From Geopsychrobacter electrodiphilus DSM 16401 (GTDB taxonomy: Bacteria > Desulfobacterota > Desulfuromonadia > Desulfuromonadales > Geopsychrobacteraceae), in NCBI RefSeq assembly GCF_000384395.1, contig NZ_ARWE01000001.1:434001-498000 (forward strand): a DNA stretch of 64,000 bases, in the 5' to 3' direction. How positions within the stretch are numbered: position 1 is the first letter of the stretch; each line of letters opens with the position of its first letter. Position numbers and translations under genes: made by a program. The notes under the pieces were generated by a model. The model made no database searches, was not told where the DNA came from, and saw only the letters and a list, made by a program, of their open reading frames with translations. Below, in pieces: positions 1 to 7,723 of the stretch.

Positions 1-63
1 GAAATTCGTCTTTCGATCGCCATTCCACGCTTTATTGTCGCCAAAGGTAAGGCTGCAATTTAG
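1..63 (+). CDS. C-terminal tail of an unknown protein (partial, runs off the left edge)
   Basis: Reading from base 1 in the first frame, 20 codons stay open and end in TAG at 61-63; the tail reads roughly EIRLSIAIPRF...AAI. A stem-loop follows about 34 bases later, as expected for the end of a transcription unit. Twenty codons are too few to name a family, and an open frame this short could arise by chance, so this is only a candidate gene end. Confidence 0.3.
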   Translation, partial: EIRLSIAIPRFIVAKGKAAI

Positions 64-96
64 TAATTTGTATTCGATTTATTGCGCAGCATAAGA

Positions 97-126
97 AACG
101 CCCACGATTTGCCAACCGTGGGCGTT
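97..126. terminator. Stem-loop, possible terminator
   Basis: A perfect 10-base stem (AACGCCCACG at 97-106 pairing with CGTGGGCGTT at 117-126) closes a 10-base loop. It lies downstream of the open frame ending at 63 and downstream of the minus-strand PEBP gene, so it could end either. No clear U-run follows on either side, so an intrinsic terminator is likely but not certain. Confidence 0.45.
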
Positions 127-265
127 CGGTGCTCTATAAATAGTGACAAATAAGAATGACCACCAGCGCGCGGGTTACCAAGTCGCTGTGCAATACCCTT
201 GGCCATGGTTTCATTCGGTTTGTTGCCTTAGGCGTGCATGAGGATCCGTGACCATCTCAACGTCA

Positions 266-904
266 TCAGCCTTTGATATCAGGGTTCATTGAATAAGTCC
301 CCATGTACGATGCACTCGCCAGAATGTGCCCCTTCATTGCCTCCAGAGCGTCTTGACCGGTGAATTCGCCCTGAAGTTTCAACGTTTCGACATCAAGGGC
401 AAAGACCTCGAAGTTGTAGTGATGCACGATACTATCATTCCACGGCGGACAGGGACCGTCGTAACCGCCGTAGGTGCCTCCCATCTCGAGGTCCCCCGCG
501 AACCATCCTGTGTAGTCATTCTTGCCGGTCACGCCGTGTAGGGTTCGACCTACGGGTTTGCCTCGTGGGGTGATGCCCCGACAGGCAGCACCCTCCTCAA
601 GACCGGACACTTCGGCAGGAATATCCACCAGGACCCAATGAAAGAAGTTAACGCGCGGCAAATCGGAGGGAACCATCTTGCCTTGTTGATTTACGTCCTC
701 CCCTGACGACGGGACGTCCGGGTCGTGACATATGATTGCAAAGGATCGCGTGCCCGCGGGCGCATGAGACCACCGAATGCCAGGGCTTATGTTGTCACTT
801 GGAGCAAATGGGCTGTCGGTCCCCGGACGACCAAAAGCGAATTGGGCCGGTATCGCAGCACCATGAGCCCAAGAGTCAATGTGGACAGTAAATTGTGTTT
901 TCAT
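266..904 (-). CDS. YbhB/YbcL family (PEBP, Raf kinase inhibitor-like) protein
   Basis: The 212-residue product has the phosphatidylethanolamine-binding-protein fold signatures: a DNISPGIRW-type segment near residue 37, the CHDPD motif near residue 59, a FFHWVLVDIP strand near residue 88, and a glycine-rich loop (MGGTYGGYDGPCPP) near residues 141-154. Bacterial members bind small anionic ligands; their physiological role is mostly unknown. No signal peptide is evident, so it is probably cytoplasmic. The start is supported by GAGGAG about 8 bases upstream on the minus strand. It stands alone, with no co-directional neighbour within 1 kb. The family assignment is firm; the function is not. Confidence 0.85.
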   Translation of the reverse strand: MKTQFTVHIDSWAHGAAIPAQFAFGRPGTDSPFAPSDNISPGIRWSHAPAGTRSFAIICHDPDVPSSGEDVNQQGKMVPSDLPRVNFFHWVLVDIPAEVSGLEEGAACRGITPRGKPVGRTLHGVTGKNDYTGWFAGDLEMGGTYGGYDGPCPPWNDSIVHHYNFEVFALDVETLKLQGEFTGQDALEAMKGHILASASYMGTYSMNPDIKG

Positions 905-1777
905 TGTCAGCGCTCCTCTGTTGTTGGTTTGGGTTAAATGTTAAGCAACAATCCTACAGGATTGAGCAACGAATCCCTGACTAACAAGAAACAGTTCAAG
1001 CATACAACACTATAACATTCATGCTATCACAACTTAGACGCCGGTTATTCAGCCCTGCGTCAAGGGCTGACCGTTTTCTGTGGTTCTTTTTGAGGGGCGA
1101 TGGCCACTAAAGCAATAAAGTGTTAATCAGCATGCAAGTTTGACCCATTTGGAGATAAAATAGGCGCCGAAGACTGACCCACCTTGTTTTTTACTTCTGC
1201 CTGTTTGACAGGGAGTTAATAGGCATTTGTCCAACGGACCCAGTATGCCGATGGTGGGTCAAATAGGAATGCCGATTGACATATATTAACCTCGGAACAG
1301 CGGAGGGGGCTGTTCCGAGGTTAATATATGGGTGGACTTTGGTCCCCCCACCATGACTTGATCTGATATCCCGGTTGGCACGTCAAAGTGAAAGACTCGA
1401 TAGGCTACTTTGGAAATGGGGGGATGACAGCTCTTATTTATCAGGGTCAATAGCCGATAGGAATATGCGCTTCGCAAGTGCAAGTATCACCCGATATAGG
1501 GTGGAGCAACTTCCAGGACACCTTGAACTGATCAGAGATTTGATGCCTGCCTTGTCGGAATCAGGCCGGTAAAACTTACGATATTCGAGACACCGAAATG
1601 GAAAAACCCCGACATACGCCCAAGCCGTTTATTCAAGGGTTAAAGCAAAAAACCAACTCGCGTTACAAACCGGACATAAAAGCGGACAGTTTGCGGGACA
1701 CATTTCTGCTTATATTAACACTAACCATATGATATTGTTTCATATTAATAATTGAAGTAAGGGCAAAGAAAGCGGAC
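905..1777. other. Gene-free 870-base stretch with repeat remnants
   Basis: No convincing gene is seen. The stretch holds an 8-base perfect stem (TCAGCCCT 1049-1056 with AGGGCTGA 1063-1070). It also holds related segments around 1141-1183 and 1253-1280, in which TGACCCA-type words occur as direct and inverted copies; for example TGACCCACC at 1175-1183 is the reverse complement of 1253-1261. A 21-base inverted repeat follows at 1281-1329. Multiple short repeats of this kind resemble the ends of insertion sequences, so this is read as a mobile-element scar without its transposase. The short open frames here have no recognisable product. Confidence 0.4.
1281..1329. repeat. 21-base perfect inverted repeat with a 7-base loop
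   Basis: Bases 1281-1301 (starting ATATATTAACCTCGG) are the exact reverse complement of 1309-1329, leaving a G-rich loop of 7 bases. The stem is longer than typical intrinsic terminators and has no U-run. Its position beside scrambled IS-like repeats and upstream of the fic gene suggests a mobile-element end or a hairpin element. It would form a very stable hairpin on either strand. Confidence 0.7.
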
Positions 1778-2983
1778 ATGATGAGTAGTGAGAACATAAG
1801 GGATGACGGCGAGAACATAGGCTTGTTTGAGCCATTGATGGTGAGTGAAGCTTCTTCGAAGCGCTCGGAGCTTAATGATCTGGTGCTCGACTTGGCAACG
1901 GCCTCCGCCCGTTTCGCCAGCAGTTTGCCTGCATCCATCGCCGACGCTTTGGCCGATCTGATCCGCTCAATGAATTGCTACTACAGCAACTTGATCGAAG
2001 GGCATAACACACACCCGATCGATATCGAACGGGCGCTGAATGATGACTATAGCGCCGATCGGGAAAAGCGTGATCTGCAACTCGAAGCCAAGGCGCATAT
2101 CGCTGTTCAAAAATGGATCGACGAGGATGGTTTGGACGAAGGCCCGACGTCGCCGGAAATGATCATGGAAATCCACCGGCGCTTTTGTGAGTTGCTGCCG
2201 CCTGACCTGCTCTTTGTCGAAGTGCCCTCGACCGGAGAAAAGATATCTGTGGCGCCAGGCGAATTCAGGACAAGAGATGTTGAGGTTGGACACCATTTAG
2301 CGATCAGTCCGGGCTCGGTTCCGCGTTTTCTTGACCGGATGCATAGTGTCTACCGGCATACTGGCCGGATTGAGACCATTCTTGCCGCAGGGTGTGCGCA
2401 CCACCGGTTACTCTGGGTTCACCCGTTTCTGGATGGGAATGGTCGTGTTGCCCGATTGATGTCCTATTCGATGCTGAAAAACGCGCTAGACACAAAAGGG
2501 CTTTGGTCAGTCGCGCGCGGTCTTGCGCGAAACGAAGCGGAATACAAACGCCACCTTGCTGCTTGTGATCAGCCTCGGCATGGTGATCGCGACGGGCGTG
2601 GCACATTGAGTGAAGCGGCGCTTGCTGACTTCACAACCTTCTTTCTGAAAATCTGCACTGATCAGATCAAATTTATGGAGGGCTTGATGAGACCTGACCG
2701 GTTGCGCTACCGCATCCTGATCTGGGCTGAAGAAGAAATACGCGCCGGAACGCTACCACCCAAATCCGATACGGTCTTGCGCGCGGTACTCATGCAAGGC
2801 TCGATCAAACGCGTGGATGTCGTTTCACTTCTCGGTGTCACAGAAAGAAGCGCGCGCCGAGTAACATCGGCGCTGCTCGAAATCGGCGCGCTTCAGTCCG
2901 AAAGCACGCGCGCACCGCTTCAACTCGCTTTTCCTGCGAAATTCGCAGGGCGGTGGATGCCGGGGCTCTTTCCGGATCAGTAA
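1778..2983 (+). CDS. Fic family protein (class II, predicted AMP-transferase) with C-terminal winged helix
   Basis: A 401-residue cytoplasmic protein with the full catalytic Fic motif HPFLDGNGRVAR at residues 215-226; His215 would be the catalytic base, and the GNGR loop binds the nucleotide phosphates. An inhibitory-helix motif of the [S/T]xxxE[G/N] type (SNLIEG, residues 70-75) lies before the Fic core, which places it in class II, where the glutamate blocks ATP until it is displaced. The last ~80 residues (SLLGVTERSARRV region) look like a helix-turn-helix, suggesting DNA binding or autoregulation. Fic enzymes usually AMPylate target proteins; the target is not visible here. Two ATGs are adjacent (1778 and 1781). 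The gene is flanked by short direct repeats and IS-like sequences, suggesting horizontal acquisition. Confidence 0.9.
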   Translation: MMSSENIRDDGENIGLFEPLMVSEASSKRSELNDLVLDLATASARFASSLPASIADALADLIRSMNCYYSNLIEGHNTHPIDIERALNDDYSADREKRDLQLEAKAHIAVQKWIDEDGLDEGPTSPEMIMEIHRRFCELLPPDLLFVEVPSTGEKISVAPGEFRTRDVEVGHHLAISPGSVPRFLDRMHSVYRHTGRIETILAAGCAHHRLLWVHPFLDGNGRVARLMSYSMLKNALDTKGLWSVARGLARNEAEYKRHLAACDQPRHGDRDGRGTLSEAALADFTTFFLKICTDQIKFMEGLMRPDRLRYRILIWAEEEIRAGTLPPKSDTVLRAVLMQGSIKRVDVVSLLGVTERSARRVTSALLEIGALQSESTRAPLQLAFPAKFAGRWMPGLFPDQ

Positions 2984-3029
2984 AGCGCGTCTCTAAAATT
3001 ACGACTCTCGAGACACCCGCCGACCGTAA

Positions 3030-3056
3030 CAGGGTGCTGAAAAACTCACCACCCTG
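3030..3056. repeat. Short inverted repeat resembling an insertion-sequence end
   Basis: CAGGGTG (3030-3036) pairs with CACCCTG (3050-3056) around a 13-base loop. The left part, AGGGTGCTGAAAAACTC, resembles terminal inverted repeats of several insertion-sequence families from memory, which could not be checked by search. It could alternatively be a weak terminator for fic, although no U-run follows. Confidence 0.35.
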
Positions 3057-3101
3057 CCAGGCCCAACATTATGTCGGCAGCGGAGCCGTCATTTTAGACG
3101 T

Positions 3102-3725
3102 CTATACAGGTTTTTTGAACTCCAGCTTTTCTTTTTCATAGGCCGCTTTAAATTCAGGCAGGGCTGCTACGTCGGCGATAAAACGTTTGACGTTTTTCCC
3201 CATCTCAATTTTTGTATCAGTAAAACCAGCATTCCAGCTTGAATATACGGCGGCCATATAATCGGCATGAGTCGGCTGGTCACCCAGAATAAACTTTCTG
3301 GATTCAAGCCGCTTGTCCAAAATCGCCCACAAGCTGGAAACGGAGTCTGCAAGCTGCTGCAGTGTTTCTGCCCTGACCTCATCACTGAGTTTGGCTTTGT
3401 AGGCAATTGCAAACATTCTGCCGTAGGCAGGGTGGAGGGTCGAATAATCAAAATTCAACCACTGATAAAACTCAGATCTAGCCTCAATGTCTACTGGCCG
3501 CATTGTATTGTTGTGTTTTTCAAGCAGATAGAGCGCTATAGCGGCGCCCTCAGTGAGGGTCCTTCCCTTTTCCGTCTTTAAAGCAGGGACCTGATTGGTC
3601 GGGACCATTTTCTGATAATCAGCGGTATCATTTCGATTGATAAGCTGGTAGGGAACTCCGAGCTTTTCAAGCAAGACAACAATTCCGGTAGAACAGCTTC
3701 CTGGGAGGGTGTAAAGCGTGTACAT
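3102..3725 (-). CDS. Glutathione S-transferase family protein
   Basis: The 207-residue length and N-terminal thioredoxin-like half fit the family: MYTLYTLPGSCSTGIVV at the start, NQVPALKTEKG with the cis-proline around residues 44-54, and a TEGAAIALYLLEKH helix around residues 58-71. An all-helical C-terminal half ends near residue 200. The serine/cysteine at the active-site position (PGSCST) suggests a bacterial beta- or theta-like class that conjugates or reduces electrophiles with glutathione. It is encoded alone and convergent with fic. The exact substrate cannot be told from sequence. Confidence 0.87.
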   Translation of the reverse strand: MYTLYTLPGSCSTGIVVLLEKLGVPYQLINRNDTADYQKMVPTNQVPALKTEKGRTLTEGAAIALYLLEKHNNTMRPVDIEARSEFYQWLNFDYSTLHPAYGRMFAIAYKAKLSDEVRAETLQQLADSVSSLWAILDKRLESRKFILGDQPTHADYMAAVYSSWNAGFTDTKIEMGKNVKRFIADVAALPEFKAAYEKEKLEFKKPV

Positions 3726-4040
3726 AAATATTTGTCCTTTCAGAAAAGATTTATCAGAGCTACGGCATCTTTCATCTTACCCCTGATTGCAATCTAAAAG
3801 GCAGTCCTGGAAGGGTTTTGATGTAAATCGACACGAGGCAGGCAGTGCAGTGGTTGAATAAAACCGGACACCAATTGAGGTGGAGTGACGACATCACAAA
3901 GGTTTGGTTTCAAGGCCGGTGGGTATACCTGGGTTGTGTATAATCTTTGCGCGCGTCATGTCATCAGATAAAGCTGGCCGGGAATAGTTGGCCACTTCAA
4001 GCCAGGCTTAAATAAGGTATGGGGAGATTATGAGATTTTT
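3726..4040. other. Divergent intergenic region, with a four-codon upstream ORF
   Basis: This region separates the minus-strand GST from the plus-strand NapH-like gene and should hold both promoters. A TATAAT at 3939-3944 is a possible -10 box for the plus-strand gene, but no good -35 lies 16-18 bases upstream. Just before the gene, GGGGAG (4021-4026) precedes ATG AGA TTT TTA TGA (4030-4044), a tiny frame whose TGA overlaps the ATG at 4041. The ribosome site is about 14 bases from the main ATG, so initiation may be coupled to the mini-frame. Confidence 0.4.
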
Positions 4041-5201
4041 ATGAAACTTTTCGGGTTAGTTTTTTCGGTAATGACATTTGTCATAGTCGCCTCGATTATT
4101 TCGGTGAATATGTGGGGGGAGAAAGAGGAAATTCCCGTTGCAGCTATTCAACTTGAAATGACATCAGCCATGACCGTCGCAGAGTTTGGTGAAACCAATA
4201 CCCTCTCAAGGCAGCTCTTAAAAAAAGTTTTTACTCTGGAGTCTCCCGATCAAATGCAAAATCTGATCACCAGCTTCGGGATGTCCCCGGAGCAGATATC
4301 AAAAAAAGTAAACAAATTCCATACCCTGGAATCTGAAGACGCTACGAAGAACTGGATTAAAATACCGCTGAAATTTACCCTATGGTTTCTGTTTATGACG
4401 CTTTGCTTTTTTCTTTTGCGAAAGAAGAAGCTCAACAAGAAATCAAGAATGATTTTATATGGTCTAGGTTTTACGATTTTCGGAGTTATTTTAGGCGCAG
4501 ATCCCAGCCCGATGGGTACTGTCAAAGACGCTATCGTTCTTTATTCCTCAAAAGGGGTGATTTTCAAGCCGAGGTTGATTGCTTTCGCAATTTTCACTGC
4601 GACGGTAGTTTTTGCGAATAAATTTATCTGTTCCTGGGGCTGTCAGCTTGGAACGCTTCAGGATTTTATCTTCAGACTGAACCGAAATCGTAAAGATTCT
4701 GGAAGGGGTCGTTTACCGCAGTTCAAAATCCCTTTCATCGTCAGCAACAGCATCCGCATCCTGTTTTTTATTGCGCTTATCTGGATTGCTGTTGTATGGG
4801 CCTACGATATCACCCACGAAATTGATCCTTTTAAAATTTTCAAACCGATGAAAGTCAGTGTTCCCGGATGGCTCTTTATTACGATTACGTTGATTTTCAG
4901 CCTGTTTGTTTACCGGCCCTGGTGCCATCTCTTCTGTCCCTTTGGACTCACCAGCTGGTTATTTGAAAAACTCAGTTTCTTCAGAATCAAAGTTGATTAT
5001 GAGAAATGCATTTCCTGCTTCGCCTGTGAAAGTTCGTGCCCAAGCCCGGTCATGGGTACTATTCTTAGGGGAGATAAAAGCGTAATTCCGGATTGCTTTT
5101 CCTGTGGCAACTGTATTGATTCCTGCCCAACTGATGCTGTCTCATTCGCCTTCGGTAGAAATGGAAAACCTCCGGTAGGGAAGCTGAGAGGACCAGATTG
5201 A
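4041..5201 (+). CDS. NapH/CcoG-like membrane-anchored 4Fe-4S protein
   Basis: A 386-residue membrane protein. An N-terminal hydrophobic segment (residues ~5-24) is followed by a ~85-residue likely periplasmic loop, then several membrane helices between residues ~115 and 305. Two membrane-associated cysteine motifs (CSWGC near residue 199 and CHLFCPFG near residue 295) are typical of the NapH family. The C-terminus carries two [4Fe-4S] motifs, CISCFACESSCP near residue 326 and CFSCGNCIDSCP near residue 352. Such proteins pass electrons between the quinone pool and periplasmic or cytoplasmic partners. No Nap, Nos or cytochrome oxidase genes are nearby, so the partner is unknown. Confidence 0.85.
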   Translation: MKLFGLVFSVMTFVIVASIISVNMWGEKEEIPVAAIQLEMTSAMTVAEFGETNTLSRQLLKKVFTLESPDQMQNLITSFGMSPEQISKKVNKFHTLESEDATKNWIKIPLKFTLWFLFMTLCFFLLRKKKLNKKSRMILYGLGFTIFGVILGADPSPMGTVKDAIVLYSSKGVIFKPRLIAFAIFTATVVFANKFICSWGCQLGTLQDFIFRLNRNRKDSGRGRLPQFKIPFIVSNSIRILFFIALIWIAVVWAYDITHEIDPFKIFKPMKVSVPGWLFITITLIFSLFVYRPWCHLFCPFGLTSWLFEKLSFFRIKVDYEKCISCFACESSCPSPVMGTILRGDKSVIPDCFSCGNCIDSCPTDAVSFAFGRNGKPPVGKLRGPD

Positions 5202-5283
5202 TGCTGCACATTTGAATCCGGCGCAAATCTAAATAAGCTCTCAAAAAAGGGGGCAGATTTATTTTCCAGCCCTGGTCAATAAG

Positions 5284-5315
5284 AACGGCAAACCCCATTC
5301 TGGAGGTTGGCCGTT
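5284..5315. terminator. Bidirectional terminator candidate
   Basis: AACGGCAAACC (5284-5294) pairs with GGTTGGCCGTT (5305-5315) with a single mismatch around a 10-base loop. It lies between two convergent units, the NapH-like gene on the plus strand and cbpM on the minus strand. Nearby, 5242-5266 contains an A-run followed by GGGGGCAGATTTATTTT, a word reminiscent of REP/IS200-associated sequences; that second point is only an impression. Confidence 0.45.
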
Positions 5316-5356
5316 TCGGTGCCTGAGCATGGTTAAACAAAAGGACAACCAACAGT

Positions 5357-5743
5357 CTATTTTTCTCCCGCCACCTGTGCTATCCGTCGGCGAAGATCCA
5401 GAACCTCAGTTTGATATTCCTGCTCTTTCTGGTGGAGTTGCTGCTTCATTTCTTCAAGCTGACGTTCCATCGTCTTGACTCGCTCCCGGTAGCGCATGAC
5501 GAAATCTATGGCCTCAAGGTCAAGCCCCATATCTTTGTGCAAGTAGCGAATGAGTTTAAGTTTGCTGACATCCGCGGCGCTCAAACCCTTTGCGCCATGC
5601 AACATCTTGCGCGCTGTGATCAGCTCTTCCTGCTCACAGCGGAGAATAAAATCCTCTGAAACCCGTGTCATGTGGGCGACAATCCGATATTCGTAATGAG
5701 CCTCAGGATCATGACAGAAAAGTGCAATCGGATATTTCTTCAT
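5357..5743 (-). CDS. cbpM: Chaperone modulator CbpM (MerR-like)
   Basis: A 128-residue protein from the ATG at 5743, chosen because GAGGAG lies about 7 bases upstream; an in-frame extension to 5824 has no site and overlaps the upstream gene. The first 75 residues form a MerR-type winged helix (SEDFILRCEQEELI, then LSAADVSKLKLIRYLHKDMGL), followed by a long coiled coil. CbpM proteins bind the J domain of CbpA and modulate its co-chaperone and DNA-binding activities. It is the last gene of a grpE-cbpA-cbpM unit, 55 bases after cbpA. A free-standing MerR-type regulator is the alternative. Confidence 0.82.
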   Translation of the reverse strand: MKKYPIALFCHDPEAHYEYRIVAHMTRVSEDFILRCEQEELITARKMLHGAKGLSAADVSKLKLIRYLHKDMGLDLEAIDFVMRYRERVKTMERQLEEMKQQLHQKEQEYQTEVLDLRRRIAQVAGEK

Positions 5744-5798
5744 AGGGTTCTCCTCGCCAGCTGCGCTGGTCTTACTTAACTGGACACGAACGCTTCGT

Positions 5799-6758
5799 TT
5801 AACGCAGAGACTTCCACTGCTCAAGCAGTTCCTTTTCTTTCGCGGACAGCTTTTGTGGCAGAATGGTTTCTACGGTGACATACAGATCTCCACGTTGGTC
5901 AGGATGCTTGATTTTTGGCATCCCTAACCCGCGCAACCGGAAAACCCGCCCATTGCTGGTTTCCGGCGGGATAGGCAGGTTCACCGAGCGATCGATGCCG
6001 GGAACCGAGAGCTTGCCACCCAACAACATGGTGAACAGATCTGCCGGAACCGTGATCTTGAGATCATCGTTGTCGCGCAGAAACCGTTTGTCAGGCAAAA
6101 CTTCGATGGTCAGATAAAGATCCCCGGACTCCCCTCCTCCAGCACCAGCAGCTCCCTGTCCCTTGAGCCTTACCCGGGAGCCGGTTTGGACCCCGCGAGG
6201 GACCTTGACGTCAATTTTGCGACCGTTTTCCCATTCCAAAATCCGCTTGGCTCCGTGGTAGGCCTCACTGAGGCTTACCTGAAGTGAATGTTCGAGGTCC
6301 CCTCCGTGTCTCGGTCGCGCCTGCTGATAAAACTGCTGGCCGCCCCTATCTTCACGGCTTTGCTGCCGGGCTCCACCGCCGAAAAGATTCGTGAAGAAAT
6401 CAGAAAATCCGCCTTCAGAGCCGAACAGCTCTTCAAACTCCTCGGGATTGACCGTTCGGTAGCCGTAGTTCTGCTTGCCGGCGGCATTCTCTCCCCAGTT
6501 GAAGTCTTCGGGTCTTCCACCGCTTTGCTGATACTGCTGCCACTGGGAACCCAGGCGGTCGTATTCTTTGCGTTTTGCAGGATCGGAAAGAACTTCGTTG
6601 GCCTCGTTGATGTCCTGAAATTTGTTGGCTGAAGCACCGTCTGAGGGGTTGACGTCAGGATGATACTTTCGTGCAAGCTTGCGGTAGGCCTTTTTGATTT
6701 CCTTAGCGTCTGCCTTACGATCTATCCCCAGAATATTGTAGTAATCCTTGAACTCCAT
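5799..6758 (-). CDS. cbpA: CbpA-type DnaJ co-chaperone (class B J-domain protein)
   Basis: A 319-residue protein. The J domain occupies residues ~5-70 with the HPD triad (KYHPDVN) needed to stimulate DnaK. A Gly/Phe-rich linker (GSEGGFSDFFTNLFGGG region) follows, then two C-terminal beta domains. The zinc finger of true DnaJ is absent, which makes it CbpA-like. The start at 6758 has GGAGAG 6-7 bases upstream. It is co-transcribed with grpE upstream (78-base gap) and cbpM downstream. It would deliver clients to a DnaK encoded elsewhere; some CbpA proteins also bind curved DNA. Confidence 0.92.
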   Translation of the reverse strand: MEFKDYYNILGIDRKADAKEIKKAYRKLARKYHPDVNPSDGASANKFQDINEANEVLSDPAKRKEYDRLGSQWQQYQQSGGRPEDFNWGENAAGKQNYGYRTVNPEEFEELFGSEGGFSDFFTNLFGGGARQQSREDRGGQQFYQQARPRHGGDLEHSLQVSLSEAYHGAKRILEWENGRKIDVKVPRGVQTGSRVRLKGQGAAGAGGGESGDLYLTIEVLPDKRFLRDNDDLKITVPADLFTMLLGGKLSVPGIDRSVNLPIPPETSNGRVFRLRGLGMPKIKHPDQRGDLYVTVETILPQKLSAKEKELLEQWKSLR

Positions 6759-6836
6759 ACTCTCTCCATTCGGACGTACCCAGGCAGGTCTACCAGGTTC
6801 AACAGTTGCTCGTTGCACCAGATCTCGATTTACGCA

Positions 6837-7337
6837 TCAACGCGCTGCGATCAGCACCTTCGCCGGACGTAACAACTTGCCACCGAGCAGATACCCCTTT
6901 TGTTCGACCCTCACGATGGTGTTGGCGGCGACACTGGGATACCGAACCACACCTATGCTTTCGTGCAAACCGGGGTCGAACGGTTGGCCCAAGGCTTCCA
7001 GCTCTTCGACTTCGTATTTGGCTAAAATTTTCCCCAGCAGGCTCCGGTTCATTTCAATCCCCTGCAGGATATTTCTGCTATCCTCTGCGTGCGAAATATG
7101 GCGCAAAGCCAGGTCAAGGCCATCAGCTACCTGTAAAATGTCTCTCAGCAGCGTTTCCTTTTGAGTTTCAACCTCCTGGGCGGAAGTGCGTGCCAGACGT
7201 TTTTTGGTGTTCTCCAGATCGGCAAGCAGGCGCAGATATCTCTCTCTCCAGACAGCCCCCTCATCCGGTGACTGTTGATCGGTTTCTGTACCCCTATCTG
7301 CGGACGTATCGGAATTTATTTGCATCTCATCGGCCAT
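6837..7337 (-). CDS. grpE: Nucleotide exchange factor GrpE
   Basis: A 166-residue protein from the ATG at 7337, preceded by AAAGAGGTG; the open frame extends to 7400 without a better start. It has an acidic, Gln/Thr-rich N-terminus, a long coiled-coil helix (RYLRLLADLENTKKRL region, residues ~30-65), a four-helix segment, and the C-terminal beta wing with the LGQPFDPGLHESIGVV signature near residues 118-133. GrpE releases ADP from DnaK. It heads the grpE-cbpA-cbpM unit. The usual hrcA/dnaK/dnaJ neighbours are absent, so this may be a second GrpE. No CIRCE element or clear heat-shock promoter was seen in 7338-7720. Confidence 0.92.
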   Translation of the reverse strand: MADEMQINSDTSADRGTETDQQSPDEGAVWRERYLRLLADLENTKKRLARTSAQEVETQKETLLRDILQVADGLDLALRHISHAEDSRNILQGIEMNRSLLGKILAKYEVEELEALGQPFDPGLHESIGVVRYPSVAANTIVRVEQKGYLLGGKLLRPAKVLIAAR

Positions 7338-7723
7338 CTTCACACCTCTTTTGGTTTTACCTGAGCTGGCAGCACTAGGCGGGGAAAAGGAGTGCTTCAT
7401 TGCATCGTCACCAGCATTCTCTTAAGTATACTCTCTTCCTGCTTTGGCACCTGCTTGCTGCGCTTAATACCAAACTGTGTTGCACGGAAAACATGGTAAT
7501 TGCGGGCAGGTAGCTGGGCACCGATTCGAAATCAATTTTATAACAGTCTTTCCAGGGATCAATGTGTTCATATTTCCGGGGGCCAAATATTTTTTTATTT
7601 TGACTTGCCTTACGATTAGAATGAAAATAATCAAATCTTTTGACTGGAGCCGAACGACTTACCAATCTTATTGGTGTTGCCTCTAATTGACACCGGCACT
7701 TTTTCTTTTAAAGAGGAGCTTTT

